A DNA stretch of 64,000 nt from Mesoplasma syrphidae. Its GTDB lineage: Bacteria; Bacillota_I; Bacilli_A; Mycoplasmatales; Mycoplasmataceae. The stretch is taken from positions 744,001 through 808,000 of the forward strand of contig NZ_CP025257.1 in the NCBI RefSeq assembly GCF_002843565.1. Reading direction: 5' to 3'. The notes beneath the pieces were generated by a model that was not told where the DNA came from, did not search any database, and saw only the letters and a program-made list of their open reading frames with translations. Shown here piece after piece: positions 20,259 to 34,706 of the stretch (positions are counted from its first letter, which is position 1; every line of letters begins with the position of its first letter). The position numbers and the translations under genes were made by a program.

Positions 20259-21100
20259 TATTTTAAAAGTCCTTCTATTAAATGATTTTCTAAATCACTC
20301 AAGTTAAATAAATTTTCTATTTCTTCGTATGCCTCTCTAATTTGATTTTTAGCTGTTCTTCATCCAATGCCATCTGTAAATCAAATGAATCTCATTTTTG
20401 AAGAACAATTAATTTTTTGGTTTAAATAAATATATGACTTGCACACTTCATTCAATTTACTTCCGCCAGCAGTATAGGCATTAATTTCACCCAAATATAA
20501 AATACCTTTTCTTTCAAAAGCAAAATCAAAAACCTTCTTTGCATCTTTTTCTTTGAAAATTAAATCTATTTCAGATTTAGGAATATTATATAAATTTTCC
20601 AACAATTTGGAGTTTACTTCAATTTTATAATTTATGTTTTCTTCATTGAGATAATCAATAACTTTTTTGACCATTTGAGTACCTGTTCTATTTTTCCTTG
20701 CATTGGTATCTAAACCAACTTCAATACCCAATTGAAAATCATTAAAATTAGTTAGTAATTTTTGCTCAATAAGTTTGATAAGCCCTGTATCATTTACAAA
20801 CTCTTGAGCATCCATATCACTAATATTCAAAAAATTATACTGTTTCTTTTCTGTTAATATGTTTTTTTCTCTCTTAGCAATGAAGATTGGCAAAACAGCT
20901 TTCAAATCGGGATTATTTTCCAACAAATCATATAATCTTTTTTTGGAATCTTGTGTCCCCAAAATTGTATTCAAAATATCAAGTTTGTTTCTAACTTTTT
21001 TATTATTATTAATAACCTTATCAAAATCAGTGTAATACTCTAAATCAACTATACTAGTTTTTAATTCATCCATAAATTTATCAAAATTTTTTGTGTACAT
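20258..21100 (-). CDS. DpnII/MboI-type restriction endonuclease (280 aa)
   Basis: The start at 21100 (MYTKNFDKF) is chosen because AGGA lies 6 nt upstream and the N-terminus then aligns with DpnII as I recall it; an in-frame ATG at 21148 would add 16 residues behind a weaker site. Family hallmarks are VGLDTNARKNRTG at about 128-140, Asp192 and E-I-N at 205-207 (nuclease core), GGSKLNE at about 212-218, and FIWFTDGIGW with both Trp as UGA. It cuts unmethylated GATC. Next to its methylase; together a complete type II system just downstream of the rRNA operon. Confidence 0.9.
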
Positions 21101-21177
21101 CTTTTTCCTCAATATTTTCATTATAATTTTATCATTTCCTGCAGCCATCTCTTCTTTTTATAAGCAAACTTCATATT

Positions 21178-21203
21178 AAAAAAGAAACCTTTCGGTTTCT
21201 TTT
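21178..21203 (-). terminator. terminator of the rRNA operon
   Basis: AAAGAAACC/GGTTTCTTT hairpin with a 4-nt loop directly after 5S, followed by A/T runs on both sides. Confidence 0.85.
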
Positions 21204-21210
21204 ATTAGAA

Positions 21211-21317
21211 CTGGCAACTCGCTATCTTCTCACAAATGCAATATTGTCGCCGTAATAGAGCTTAACTTCTGTGTTCGGTATGGGAACAGGTGTGACCTCT
21301 ATGCTATTATCACCAGA
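21211..21317 (-). rRNA. rrf: 5S ribosomal RNA
   Basis: About 107 nt with paired ends (TCTGGTGATAATAGC at the 5' end, GAGTTGCCAG at the 3' end) and the conserved core ACACCTGTTCCCATACCGAA. Last gene of the 16S-23S-5S operon. Ends are estimated to within a few bases. Confidence 0.95.
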
Positions 21318-21329
21318 TCTTAATTTTGA

Positions 21330-21356
21330 TTGTTCTTTGAAAACTGAATACTAGAT
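21330..21356 (-). other. 3' half of the pre-23S processing stem
   Basis: This segment is the reverse complement of 24417-24443 with only one or two mismatches. The pair brackets 23S and would form the long stem cut by RNase III. Confidence 0.75.
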
Positions 21357-21409
21357 TGAAAAATTTATTGTTTTTATATAAATGTGCGTTGAGTAATAGA
21401 TTTTATTCT

Positions 21410-24312
<2,903 letters not shown>

Positions 24313-24416
24313 TTAGAAAAAATCTATTTGCAATTTATAACATTAATTTTAGTTTTTTTATAACTGATGTCAAATTTGATAATTGAATATAATTCAATTA
24401 AGAAAATTGTTTTTTC

Positions 24417-24443
24417 ATCTAATATTCAGTTTTCAAAGAACAA
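24417..24443 (-). other. 5' half of the pre-23S processing stem
   Basis: Pairs with 21330-21356. It includes TTCTTTGAAAACTGAATA, a boxA-like sequence common in rRNA leaders and spacers of low-GC Gram-positives. No tRNA lies in this 16S-23S spacer. Confidence 0.75.
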
Positions 24444-24470
24444 TTCTTTTCAGAGATTAAATTAATAACC

Positions 24471-24500
24471 TCTGAAAACTAAATAGAACAGAAACAGTCA
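24471..24500 (-). other. 3' half of the pre-16S processing stem
   Basis: Two blocks pair with the 16S leader: TGTTCTATTTAGTTTTCAGA with 26163-26184, and TGACTGTTTC with 26084-26093. They bracket 16S. Confidence 0.75.
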
Positions 24501-24536
24501 AAGCAGTTTCACGCTGCTTTTTAAAATTTACTCCAT

Positions 24537-26066
<1,530 letters not shown>

Positions 26067-26162
26067 AAAATGTGAATTGATTCTGACTGTTTCTTTTTTT
26101 ATTGTATATATAATATTGTCTACTCAAATTAAATTGATATTGATCAAGATTTGTACAATTGT

Positions 26163-26184
26163 TGTTCTATTTAGTTTTCAAAGA
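26163..26184 (-). other. 5' half of the pre-16S processing stem with boxA-like element
   Basis: The leader sequence TCTTTGAAAACTAAATAGAACA is complementary to the 16S trailer at 24471-24490. A second short block at 26084-26093 pairs with 24491-24500. A candidate -10 (TATTAT) for the operon lies at about 26213-26218, with only a weak -35. Confidence 0.7.
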
Positions 26185-26393
26185 TCATTGTGTTGTCAAA
26201 CGACGACTTTTTGATAATAGCATAGTAAAAATAAAAATGGAATAGTTTTTTTAAATATTTTTATTAAATTATTTCTTTAAATTTCTGCAAGATATGTTCA
26301 CAAAAGTCTTAAATATATTTTATGCTATTTTCATGACTATGTAAAGGCATTTTTGAGAGAATATCAAGAAACTTTTGACTCAATTTTTCAAAT

Positions 26394-26418
26394 AAAAAAT
26401 ACTTCGAAAAGTATTTTT
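26394..26418 (-). terminator. terminator after tRNA-Leu
   Basis: AATACTT/AAGTATT hairpin with a CGAA loop, followed by T on the minus strand. It separates the Lys-Leu tRNA pair from the rRNA promoter region. Confidence 0.8.
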
Positions 26419-26434
26419 GTATATTTATCTACAA

Positions 26435-26518
26435 TGGTGCGGGATAAGGGACTCGAACCCTTACGTCGAAGACGCTAGATCCTAAGTCTAGTGCGTCTGC
26501 CAATTCCGCCAATCCCGC
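26435..26518 (-). tRNA. tRNA-Leu (TAG)
   Basis: Class II tRNA of 84 nt with variable arm. The anticodon loop CTTAGGA gives TAG. CCA is encoded. Confidence 0.95.
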
Positions 26519-26524
26519 ATATAA

Positions 26525-26600
<76 letters not shown>

Positions 26601-26664
26601 AAATAATTTGTGGCCATGTTTGGACTTTTAAATAATATCACTTGATTAAAAATTATTCAATTAA

Positions 26665-26693
26665 AAATAAAAAAGATAAGGAAAACCTTATCT
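26665..26693 (-). terminator. terminator of the 293-aa lipoprotein gene
   Basis: AGATAAGG/CCTTATCT hairpin that contains the stop codon, followed on the minus strand by a T run. Confidence 0.8.
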
Positions 26694-27569
26694 ACGTCAT
26701 GATTGGATTCCAATATTAAATGAAACCATCAATCCCGGATATTCAAATTTTTCTTCTTCGGTTTGCTTTTCCGTTTCAACTTTGACTTTTTTATTAATTG
26801 TTCATCCTAAATTGACAAACTTATCAAATCCTCTAAAGATATCCCAAATTCCATTTGCTATTTGCTCAGTAGTTTGATTTAAAGTTTCTGGCTCAATCAA
26901 ATATATTCTCAATTCTCTAATTTTTGAAAGTGAACTACTAATACCTTCACTAACTAATTCATTGTTGCGATCAAGAATTCCATTAGCTTGTAAAATCAAA
27001 TACATTCCTGGTTCCTGATTAAAGTCATTAAAAGTTTTTCAAGGCGTTCAGGGGTGTTGTTCAGACCCTAATGTCTCACTAAAAGCCTGATTTAGTTTGT
27101 TTGCAAAATTACTTTTATTATCAATTCCCAAAAATAAGTTTTCCATTAACTTTTTGTTATTGTCGTCTGCACTTAAATCCAAGCTCAAGACTGCTCGATT
27201 GTTAATTAAAACTGGTTGACCCTCTTTAGGCTTTAATGTTTCAATCATTGCATCTAAGTTATAAGAAAGTAACTTAAATAAGGTCATTATATTGTTAAGT
27301 TTTGCTTCAGCAATTAAATTACGCTGAATACCAATTGCTTCATTATTAGGATCGCTTGGTTTAATATCGACTCCTAATTTTGCTGTATAGCGTAAATAAC
27401 TTACCAAATCAGCAAATGTTAGCTCAGCATTATAATCTCATCCATACCTTGTGTCACTAGGAGTTCAGTTCCCTTGTTGAGGATCTAATTGAACTCCACA
27501 ACTGACAACTGTTGTACTAGCAGTCGCTGTTAAAGTAATTGCCCCAAATATCGCCAAAAGTTTTTTCAT
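26688..27569 (-). CDS. lipoprotein of unknown function (293 aa)
   Basis: ATG behind AAAGGAG, TAA stop. It begins MKKLLAIFGAITLTATAST and has the lipobox VVSC with Cys24. This is the stereotyped lipoprotein signal of the Spiroplasma/Entomoplasma/Mesoplasma group. The mature part is soluble, mostly helical and rich in Leu and Asn, with several UGA(Trp). It is expected on the outer face of the membrane. It sits between two tRNA groups with its own terminator. No functional family recognised. Confidence 0.88.
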
Positions 27570-27603
27570 ATAACTCCTTTAGTATTGTTTAGATTATACT
27601 TTA

Positions 27604-27631
27604 AAAATAAAAAAAGACACCAAAGTGTCTT
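27604..27631 (-). terminator. terminator of the Asn-Glu-Val-Thr tRNA cluster
   Basis: AAGACAC/GTGTCTT hairpin with a CAAA loop, followed by T on the minus strand. Confidence 0.85.
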
Positions 27632-27645
27632 CTTAGTTTCTTTAA

Positions 27646-27721
<76 letters not shown>

Positions 27722-27736
27722 ATTAAAAAATAAAAA

Positions 27737-27812
27737 TGGTGGGATGCAACGGGCTCGAACCGCTGACCGCCTGCTTGTAAGGCAGGAGCTCTCCCAACTG
27801 AGCTAGCATCCC
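27737..27812 (-). tRNA. tRNA-Val (TAC)
   Basis: Cloverleaf with anticodon loop CTTACAA in a CCTGC/GCAGG stem. CCA encoded. Confidence 0.95.
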
Positions 27813-27832
27813 AATATAAAGATAATAATAAA

Positions 27833-27908
27833 TGGTAGCCTGTACGGGGTTCGAACCCGTGTATCCACGGATGAAAACCGTGTGTGTTTACCGCTTCACC
27901 AACAGGCC
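27833..27908 (-). tRNA. tRNA-Glu (TTC)
   Basis: Cloverleaf with anticodon loop TTTTCAT in a CACGG/CCGTG stem. CCA encoded. Confidence 0.95.
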
Positions 27909-27918
27909 AAATATAAAA

Positions 27919-27994
27919 TGGCGGCTTTTACAGGACTTGAACCTGTGACAAACCGGTTAACAGCCGGTTGCTCTACCAACTGAGCTAAAAAGCC
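27919..27994 (-). tRNA. tRNA-Asn (GTT)
   Basis: Cloverleaf with anticodon loop CTGTTAA. CCA encoded. First gene of this four-tRNA cluster. Confidence 0.95.
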
Positions 27995-28134
27995 AAGTAA
28001 TATTTGTGCGAATCTTCAATTTTTTGTCTTTTATCAAGACAATAAAAATATTATCATGAGAAAAAATAAATGTCTATATCTTTTTTTATTTTTTACGAAA
28101 ATTTTTAAAACTTTTGACTTTTCAAATTTTCCAA

Positions 28135-28174
28135 ATAAAAAAGCGACATTTTGACTGTTCGCCCGCTTTTTTTT
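28135..28174. terminator. second terminator upstream of the tRNA cluster
   Basis: A GCGACA/TGTTCGC hairpin between A and T runs. With the hairpin at 28240 it forms two terminators in series between the membrane-protein gene and the tRNAs. Confidence 0.6.
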
Positions 28175-28239
28175 GATGTCAACGACATCGGCTCATCCCT
28201 TTTATATTATAACCTAAATTACTTTAAATTGAAACTAAT

Positions 28240-28270
28240 AAAAATCGCAAACCTAAGCTTGCAATTTTTT
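28240..28270 (-). terminator. terminator of the 276-aa membrane protein gene
   Basis: Imperfect AATCGCAA/TTGCAATT hairpin about 35 nt after the stop, with T following on the minus strand. Confidence 0.65.
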
Positions 28271-28304
28271 TGTGGTTTATTCGATATTATATTAACTAAA
28301 TCTT

Positions 28305-29135
28305 TTAGCTATTTGTTTTTTCGTCATTCGCTTCTTGAGTCCATTCTGAATCATCAATTTTATCCAAAACATTATCTGAAATTTCTTTATTAATAACAAT
28401 TAAATTTTCATTTTGTTCATGAGCCAATTGTTGAGCCAATTCTTCATTATATGTTTTATCCTGAATTTTTCCTTCAACAATCATATCGCGCTTAGCTTGT
28501 AAGAAAATTACTTTGAAATCACTTGAAAATTTTTCAACTAACTTTTCTTCGTCAATCTCTTTATTTTCAATTTGCTCTAAAAATTCCACTGCTTTAGCAT
28601 ACTTTGCTTCATAAATACGTTGTTCTCTTTCATCACGATTATGAACTTGCTCCTTATTTAAAGTTTGTTCAACAACTTCTTCTAAAATTCGAACTTCATT
28701 ATTTAATTCAATTGCCTCAACTTCTTTTACATCAGTATGTGGAGTCAATAACATTACGATTCCTCCCAACATACAAATACCAGACCCAATCGCAACAATG
28801 GCTAAAATCATTTTAGTACTTGTTGTTTGATTTGAAAGCGTAAATGAAGCCATTGTTAATGAGACAGCTGTTAAAGTAAAAATGTAAGCCCCAAAAAATG
28901 CTAAAATAATCGCTGATGTCATTGACAAATTAATTGATGAGGTATTTCCATTTTGTAATGAATTTTGAATCACAATTCCCACAAGTCCCATAAAAAACAT
29001 TAATGCTGATCCCATTAATCCAATTCCTGAAAAAATCAAAATCAGTACAATTCCTGTTTTAAATGTTCCATTAAATTGTCATTTACGTTGATCATGTCTG
29101 GCAATCTGACGTTGCTCTTTTTTTGTTAAAGCCAT
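28305..29135 (-). CDS. membrane protein with acidic coiled-coil tail (276 aa)
   Basis: ATG behind AGGAG, TAA stop. A basic, Gln-rich N-terminus (MALTKKEQRQIARH) is followed by three or four hydrophobic segments between about residues 24 and 135. A charged, Glu-rich, probably coiled-coil cytoplasmic tail makes up the last 140 residues. UGA(Trp) inside. It is upstream of two terminators and follows folD by about 95 nt. Family not recognised. Confidence 0.8.
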
Positions 29136-29231
29136 ATTTTTCTCCTATATTTTATTTAATTAAATGATACACCTATAATCTTTTTTGTAGAACCGCTTTC
29201 TCAAAAAACTCTTGCAAAATTTTAAACACAC

Positions 29232-30086
29232 TTATAAATTTAAATGTTTTTGATAAAGTTTAAAAGTATTTTCCATTAAGGTAATTACTGTCATCGGTCC
29301 GACTCCTCCTGGAACTGGAGTAATAGCACTTGTAATTGGAGCGACGTTTATATAATCAACGTCACCTACCAATTTGTTAGTTTTCAAATCTCGAGTAATT
29401 CCAATATCAATCACTGTTGCTTGAGGTTTTACCATATCTTTAGTAATAATAAATTGTTTACCTGTTGCTGATATCAAAATATCAGCTGCTTTAGTATGCA
29501 TTTTAATGTCTTGAGTATTTTGATTACACATTGTAACTGTAGCGCCTAAGTTTAATAACATGACCGCTAATGGTTTTCCAACAATATTTGAGGTTCCTAC
29601 CATCACAACATTTTTTTTATGAACAGAAATTTGATATTCAGCTAATAAGTTAATGACACCTAAAGGTGTACAAGGATAAATTGAATCATAACCCTGAAGC
29701 ATTTTCCCTTGATGAATATAATGAAAGCCGTCAACATCTTTATTGGGTTCAATTGCCTGAAGATAATCTTCTTCAACAAATCGCTTTGGCAATGGCAATT
29801 GAAGCAAAATCCCATCAATATTTTTATCAAGATTGAGTTTGTCAATAGTGCCATATAACTGTTCATGACTGACATTTTTATCCAAATGAATTGTTAATGG
29901 TTCGATTCCAACTGCTTGGGCAATTTGAGTTTTATGCTTAACATAAACTTGCGAAGCTTCATCATTTCCTACAAGAATTACTGCCAATGTTGGTCGGCGA
30001 TTACCAGCGCTAACTTCTCTAGAGATTAATTGTGCAAGCTGTTGACGTCTTTTTAAAGCGACTGCTTTGCCATCAAGTATTTTCAT
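29232..30086 (-). CDS. folD: methylenetetrahydrofolate dehydrogenase/cyclohydrolase FolD (284 aa)
   Basis: Complete and of normal length. The active site YVKHK has Tyr48 and catalytic Lys52, followed by the conserved QLPLP and PNKDVDGF blocks, the NADP-site GTSNIVGKP, and the PVPGGVGPMT end. Bifunctional cytoplasmic enzyme that interconverts methylene- and formyl-tetrahydrofolate for formyl-Met-tRNA and thymidylate supply. ATG lies 8 nt after the ktrB stop behind AGGTG, so it is probably in the ktrB transcript. Confidence 0.97.
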   Translation of the reverse strand: MKILDGKAVALKRRQQLAQLISREVSAGNRRPTLAVILVGNDEASQVYVKHKTQIAQAVGIEPLTIHLDKNVSHEQLYGTIDKLNLDKNIDGILLQLPLPKRFVEEDYLQAIEPNKDVDGFHYIHQGKMLQGYDSIYPCTPLGVINLLAEYQISVHKKNVVMVGTSNIVGKPLAVMLLNLGATVTMCNQNTQDIKMHTKAADILISATGKQFIITKDMVKPQATVIDIGITRDLKTNKLVGDVDYINVAPITSAITPVPGGVGPMTVITLMENTFKLYQKHLNL

Positions 30087-30094
30087 TAGTTCAC

Positions 30095-31816
30095 CTATCC
30101 TATCGTTACATCTTCTTCAAGATACTGGTACGGACGTTTTCTTGAAGGCTTAATAAATACTAATAAAGTATTCGAAATCCCCAATTGTCCTAAAAACATT
30201 CCTATAATAATTACTATTTTTGTTAAAGTTCCAAAATGCATCATTTGATATTGAGTAAACGGATTAAGCCCAACTGTTCCAAAAGCACTGGTAATTAGCG
30301 TCATGATTTCAATAATTGAATTATTCCCATTTAGCTCTGGAGAATTTGAGGGCGAAAGAACATTTGAAGAATCACAATAAATAATAATAAGTGCTAAAAC
30401 AATTAAGGCAACTGAAATGAAAAATACCGCAAATGCTCGTTTAACGGTTTTATCAGGAATTGTTTTTTTAAAAGCCGAAGTCTGACTACGATTTTTAATA
30501 ATGGCTCAGTTTGCCAAAATAATAATTGCAAAAGTTGTTGTTCTAATTCCTCCAGCTGTTGAACTTGGCGCAGAGCCAATAAACATCATTACTGAAAGAA
30601 TTGTTTTTGAACCAGCATTAAAGTCATTTGTGTTAATTGTTGAAAAACCTGCATTTCGAGCCGAAGTTGTATTAAAGAATATATCCATTAAAGCTACTCC
30701 CACTGGTTTAGCATTAGTGATTGCAATGTTGCTTGGTTGTCCAGTCGTTGGGTCAACATCAAATGAATAGTTGTGGAATAGCAATGACTTATCATAGTTT
30801 CCCAATTCAGCTCCTAAAACAGACAGTGGTCCGACCACAAATAAGGTTATATAAACACAAAAGTTTAATTTAGTAAATAAGCTAAAGCGTACTGTCTGAC
30901 CTGAGCGACGAGCACGAATTTTACGTTTAATGTCATGGAAAGTTGGATATCCCAAGCCACCAATAACTCATTCTAGTAAGAAAATCATTTGCAATAAATA
31001 GGCATAATGATTCTCTACATTATATGGTTGTAACGATGCTTCAGAAATAATGTCAAAACCTGCATTATTAATTGCTGAAGTTGAGTGGAAAATCGCAAAT
31101 CATAAACTTTTACCAAAATTGTGAAATGGTGAAACAACATTCAAGGTTGCATCATTTGGGCCATTTACTGAATTTTGAGAATTATTAGTTACGATTCCCG
31201 GTTCTGTAAAAAAGAATACAAAAAATAAAAAAATCGCTGCAATAAATTGTACAATTGTTAACCAAATAAACCCATCACGGATCATTTCAATTGTTGAAGA
31301 TGTCACTGATGATCCACGTTCAGTTTGTGCGGTTACTGTATCGTTTAAAGAAATTTTTTTGTTAATTGCCAAAAATAACACAATCTTTAGTGTTAAAACC
31401 CCAAGTCCTCCAACCTCAATCATTATTAAAATCAGCAGTTGTCCTCAAAAAGTATAGTCATGTGAAGGATCAACAATATTAATTCCCGTATCACTAAATG
31501 CTGATGAGGCTGTAAAAATTCCAGTCAAAAAGTCTCAATGAAAAATATTTTTTGATTCATCTTCATAAATTGTTAAAACTCCCGGAATTGTTAGTAAAAA
31601 ACCACCCAACAAAACAATTAACGTATAAATTAAAAAGATTCTTCCACTAATCTTTGATAGTGGTCATCATTGCTTAACTTTTTTGAATAAATTTCGATTA
31701 AAACTTTGACGTTTTTCAGAACCATAATCTGGACGCTTATGTTCCTTAATTGGAGCTGTTTTAGTCTCGGACTCAGATGAGTTTATTCGAAAACTATTAT
31801 TTGGGGTTTTATTCAC
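30095..31816 (-). CDS. ktrB: Ktr potassium uptake membrane subunit KtrB (573 aa)
   Basis: TrkH/KtrB family. Four P-loop/filter repeats are visible: TASSAFSDTGIN, TSAINNAGFD, TTSARNAGFST and TSAFGTVGL. GTG at 31816 is preferred because AAGGTGAG lies 5 nt before it; ATG at 31831 in the same frame has no good site. About 50 polar N-terminal residues precede the first membrane segment. Some Trp are UGA. It forms the K+ pore gated by KtrA, encoded divergently next door. Two extracellular-type loops (about residues 195-225 and 350-375) are longer than usual. Confidence 0.93.
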
Positions 31817-31871
31817 TAAACTCACCTTCATTTCATAAAATCTAATTTATATTATATCTTATACTTAGTTA

Positions 31872-31904
31872 TTGGACTATAATTTACACTATATTATGTA
31901 TAAT
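31872..31904 (+). promoter_or_regulatory. possible ktrA promoter
   Basis: TTGGAC at 31872-31877 and TATAAT at 31899-31904 in the divergent ktrB-ktrA gap. The spacing (21 nt) is longer than ideal, so only the -10 is convincing. Confidence 0.35.
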
Positions 31905-31930
31905 TAAAGTGCAAAAGAGGTTTATATTTT

Positions 31931-32794
31931 ATGGCAAAAAAGAAAAGTTTCGCGATTATTGGAGCATCAAATTTTAGTTTAGCAGTCTTAACAACTCTTG
32001 TTGATAAACGCCAATCAATTACAATGTTTGATATTGATCAAGATCGTTTGAATTTGTATTTGGCTGAATTTGATTCTGTTGATGCAATTGTTTTAGATTC
32101 AACTAACAAAATGGGTTTAGCAAAAGCGGGAGTCAACTCTTATGATGGAGTGATCGTCGGATTAGGTTCAAATATCGAAGCATCAATTATGACAGTTTTA
32201 AATTTGATTGATTTGGACTGTCATAACATTATTGCAAAAGCTCGTGATGAAAAACATAGACGAATTTTATTGGCCTTAGGTTTAAGTGAGAATCAAATTA
32301 TTATTCCAGATCGTTTGGCTGGAAAAATGATTGGAACTCGTGCTGTTTTTGATATTGACATTGATATTGATTTACATTCAATTGATGATGAGTTTATTTC
32401 AACAACTTTAACTGTTGCTAATCCCGACATTATTGGTAAGACTTTGCAAGATGCAGGATTATCATCAACAAAAGACTTTAATATTATTCAAATTCGTCGT
32501 AAAGGAAAGACACTGCTTCCTGATGACTACACTGAATTAAAAGAACAAGATGATGTTGTTGTTTTTGCTAAAATTACTGTGATTAATGGCTTAGCCGAAA
32601 AAATTCAGTCTAATAAAGAAAGCGAAGAAGATGTTATTCCAACTTTATTTGATTTTGATGAACTGAATAATGGTGAAAACTCTAACGTTGATGAGAATTT
32701 ATTTGACAATTTAGTGTTTGAAGAAGATGCAACTCAAGGTATGACAAATTCAGCACCAAAAACACGTCGCAATAAAACAAAGTCTAATACTTAA
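31931..32794 (+). CDS. ktrA: Ktr potassium uptake regulatory subunit KtrA (287 aa)
   Basis: ATG behind AAAGAGG. RCK-N (Rossmann) domain at about residues 5-140 and RCK-C domain at about 145-220, with the typical PDRLAGKMIGTR hinge. It is a soluble ring that binds nucleotide and opens KtrB. Two oddities: the nucleotide loop reads G-A-S-N-F-S, with Ser at both positions normally Gly in GxGxxG, and there is an acidic extension of about 65 residues after the RCK-C domain. No UGA in frame. Divergent from ktrB. Confidence 0.9.
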   Translation: MAKKKSFAIIGASNFSLAVLTTLVDKRQSITMFDIDQDRLNLYLAEFDSVDAIVLDSTNKMGLAKAGVNSYDGVIVGLGSNIEASIMTVLNLIDLDCHNIIAKARDEKHRRILLALGLSENQIIIPDRLAGKMIGTRAVFDIDIDIDLHSIDDEFISTTLTVANPDIIGKTLQDAGLSSTKDFNIIQIRRKGKTLLPDDYTELKEQDDVVVFAKITVINGLAEKIQSNKESEEDVIPTLFDFDELNNGENSNVDENLFDNLVFEEDATQGMTNSAPKTRRNKTKSNT

Positions 32795-32831
32795 TAAACA
32801 TTGATTTTGAAAATAATTAACTCAATAATTC

Positions 32832-32863
32832 AAAAAACTCCCAATCTTTTTGGGAGTTTTTAT
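32832..32863 (+). terminator. terminator of ktrA
   Basis: AAAAAACTCCCA/TGGGAGTTTTT hairpin 38 nt after the stop, with T on the plus strand. Confidence 0.9.
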
Positions 32864-33269
32864 TAAAATATTTAAATGGATTTTGGTAATAAATGAGCAA
32901 TTTACCAAGTATTCTCAAATTCTAGTAAAGAATTCAAAAATACTCCATAACAGCTTATATGAATAAATTTATTAAGTCCTAAGCATGAACTTTACAGTAA
33001 GTAAAAATATACCGATTAGTTGAATATATTAATAGTCAAAAATATTGTGTGGGACAATAATCAACTTTCAACAAGAAAAAGAAAACTAATAAGTATTATA
33101 AAAAAATAATATTGGCAACCGCGACTTAATAAATTTAATTATTATTGCTAGTCAGAAATGAGTAAACGAACATTCGCGATTTCTTTTAGACTAAATTTTT
33201 ACTTTAGTGGGCCTATCTAAAAGCTCAAATTTATTTTATTTTTTCATTACCAAAAAACAACCATAATAT
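32864..33269. other. intergenic stretch without recognisable content
   Basis: About 400 bases between the ends of ktrA and gatB, which converge. No ORF with a ribosome site, no tRNA-like fold and no clear terminator for gatB. It may be eroded former coding sequence, but I cannot show that. Confidence 0.4.
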
Positions 33270-34706
33270 TTAGTTATGTTTCACCAACCCAATTATGATT
33301 TTCATTGCAACGTCTGGATTAACATTCCCTTGTGAAACCTTCATTAACTGACCCATAATTGTCTTTGTTACACGTTCAGGACGTTCATTATATTGAGCAA
33401 TTAATTCGCTGTTACTTGCAATAATTGGTTTCAACATTTTTGCAATCGCTATTTCATCTGAAATCAATTTTAAATTTAAGCGATCCACAATTTGCTTTGG
33501 AGTTTCAATTGAATTATTTAAAATTAATGGCAAAATCGTTTTAGTGTGCTTAGAAGATATGATTCCTTGTTCAACTAAATTTATCATTTCAGCTAAATTA
33601 GCTGGAGTTAGTGCAATTTCATCGATGGCTTTATTTTCTCTATTTAACTCTGACTGAACATCACTAATTAAAAAATTAGCAATTTTATTAGCAGCCGTTG
33701 TTAATTTCAGTGCTTCTTCAAAAAACATTGTCATTTCCAAGCTAGATAAAATAATGTCCACATCTTCAATTGTTAATCCATATTGACTAGTGTATCTGAC
33801 ACGTTTTTGATCAGGCAATTCTGGTGACTTGGCGATAATATCTGCAACTCAGCTTTCATTTAATTGAATTGGAGCAATGTTTGGTTCGCGGAAATATTTA
33901 TAATCCAAAGCATCAGATTTAGAGCGCATGCTAACTGTTTCTTGAGTGGTATCATCAAAGCGACGAGTTTCTTGTTCAACAATTTTATTTTTTAGCAAAA
34001 TTTTTGTTTGACGCTTTACTTCAAATTCAATAGCCTTACGCATGTTTGAAATTGAATTCAAGTTTTTGACTTCAACTTTATTAGAATAAGTTGTTGCTCC
34101 AAATGGACGTAAGGAAATATTCAAATCTGTTCTTAAAGAACCCTCATTCATTTTGACATCTGATACTCCCAAAAATAGCAAAATCTCACGTAATTTTTCG
34201 ACATAAGCAACAGCTTCATCAGCACTGCGCATAACTGGACGAGTGACAATTTCAATTAACCCAATCCCACTACGATTATAGTCAATGTATGTTAAATTGT
34301 CTTTATGAATTTGCTTCGCCGTGTCTTCTTCCATATGCAGTCTTTCAATATCAATAACTTTTGTTGTTTGATCTGAAAGACTAATATCTAAAGAACCGTT
34401 TTTACCAATTGGATTAAACTGCTGTGTAATTTGAAAGCCTTTTGCTAAATCTGGGTAGAAATAGTTCTTACGATCAAATTTTAATAGCGTATCAAGCTCC
34501 ATGTTTAAAGCATTAACTGCTAAAATTGCTAATTCAACTCCCTTTTTATTAAGAGTTGGCATTGCTCCCGGATATCCTAAGCAAACTTCGTTAACCATTG
34601 AGTTTGGAACTGCTCCATAGCTAACTTGAGCTGCAGAAAACATTTTTGTTTGAGTTTTCAATTCAACGTGATTTTCGATTCCAATAATAATTTCAAAATT
34701 AACCAT
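33270..34706 (-). CDS. gatB: Asp-tRNA(Asn)/Glu-tRNA(Gln) amidotransferase subunit B (478 aa)
   Basis: Conserved GIENHVELKT start, GYPGAMPTLN, the DFDRKNYFYPDL-type block and RSGIGLIEIVTRP, then the YqeY-like helical tail. ATG overlaps the gatA stop by 1 nt (TAATG). One UGA(Trp) at 33819. GatB carries the kinase site that activates Glu-tRNA(Gln) before amidation by GatA. As AsnRS is present in the window, the complex probably serves Gln-tRNA(Gln). Confidence 0.97.

Noticed and set aside
26688-27569. Assignment of the lipoprotein as spiralin
   Set aside because: Only the signal peptide style is shared; the mature part shows no spiralin-like sequence that I can point to.
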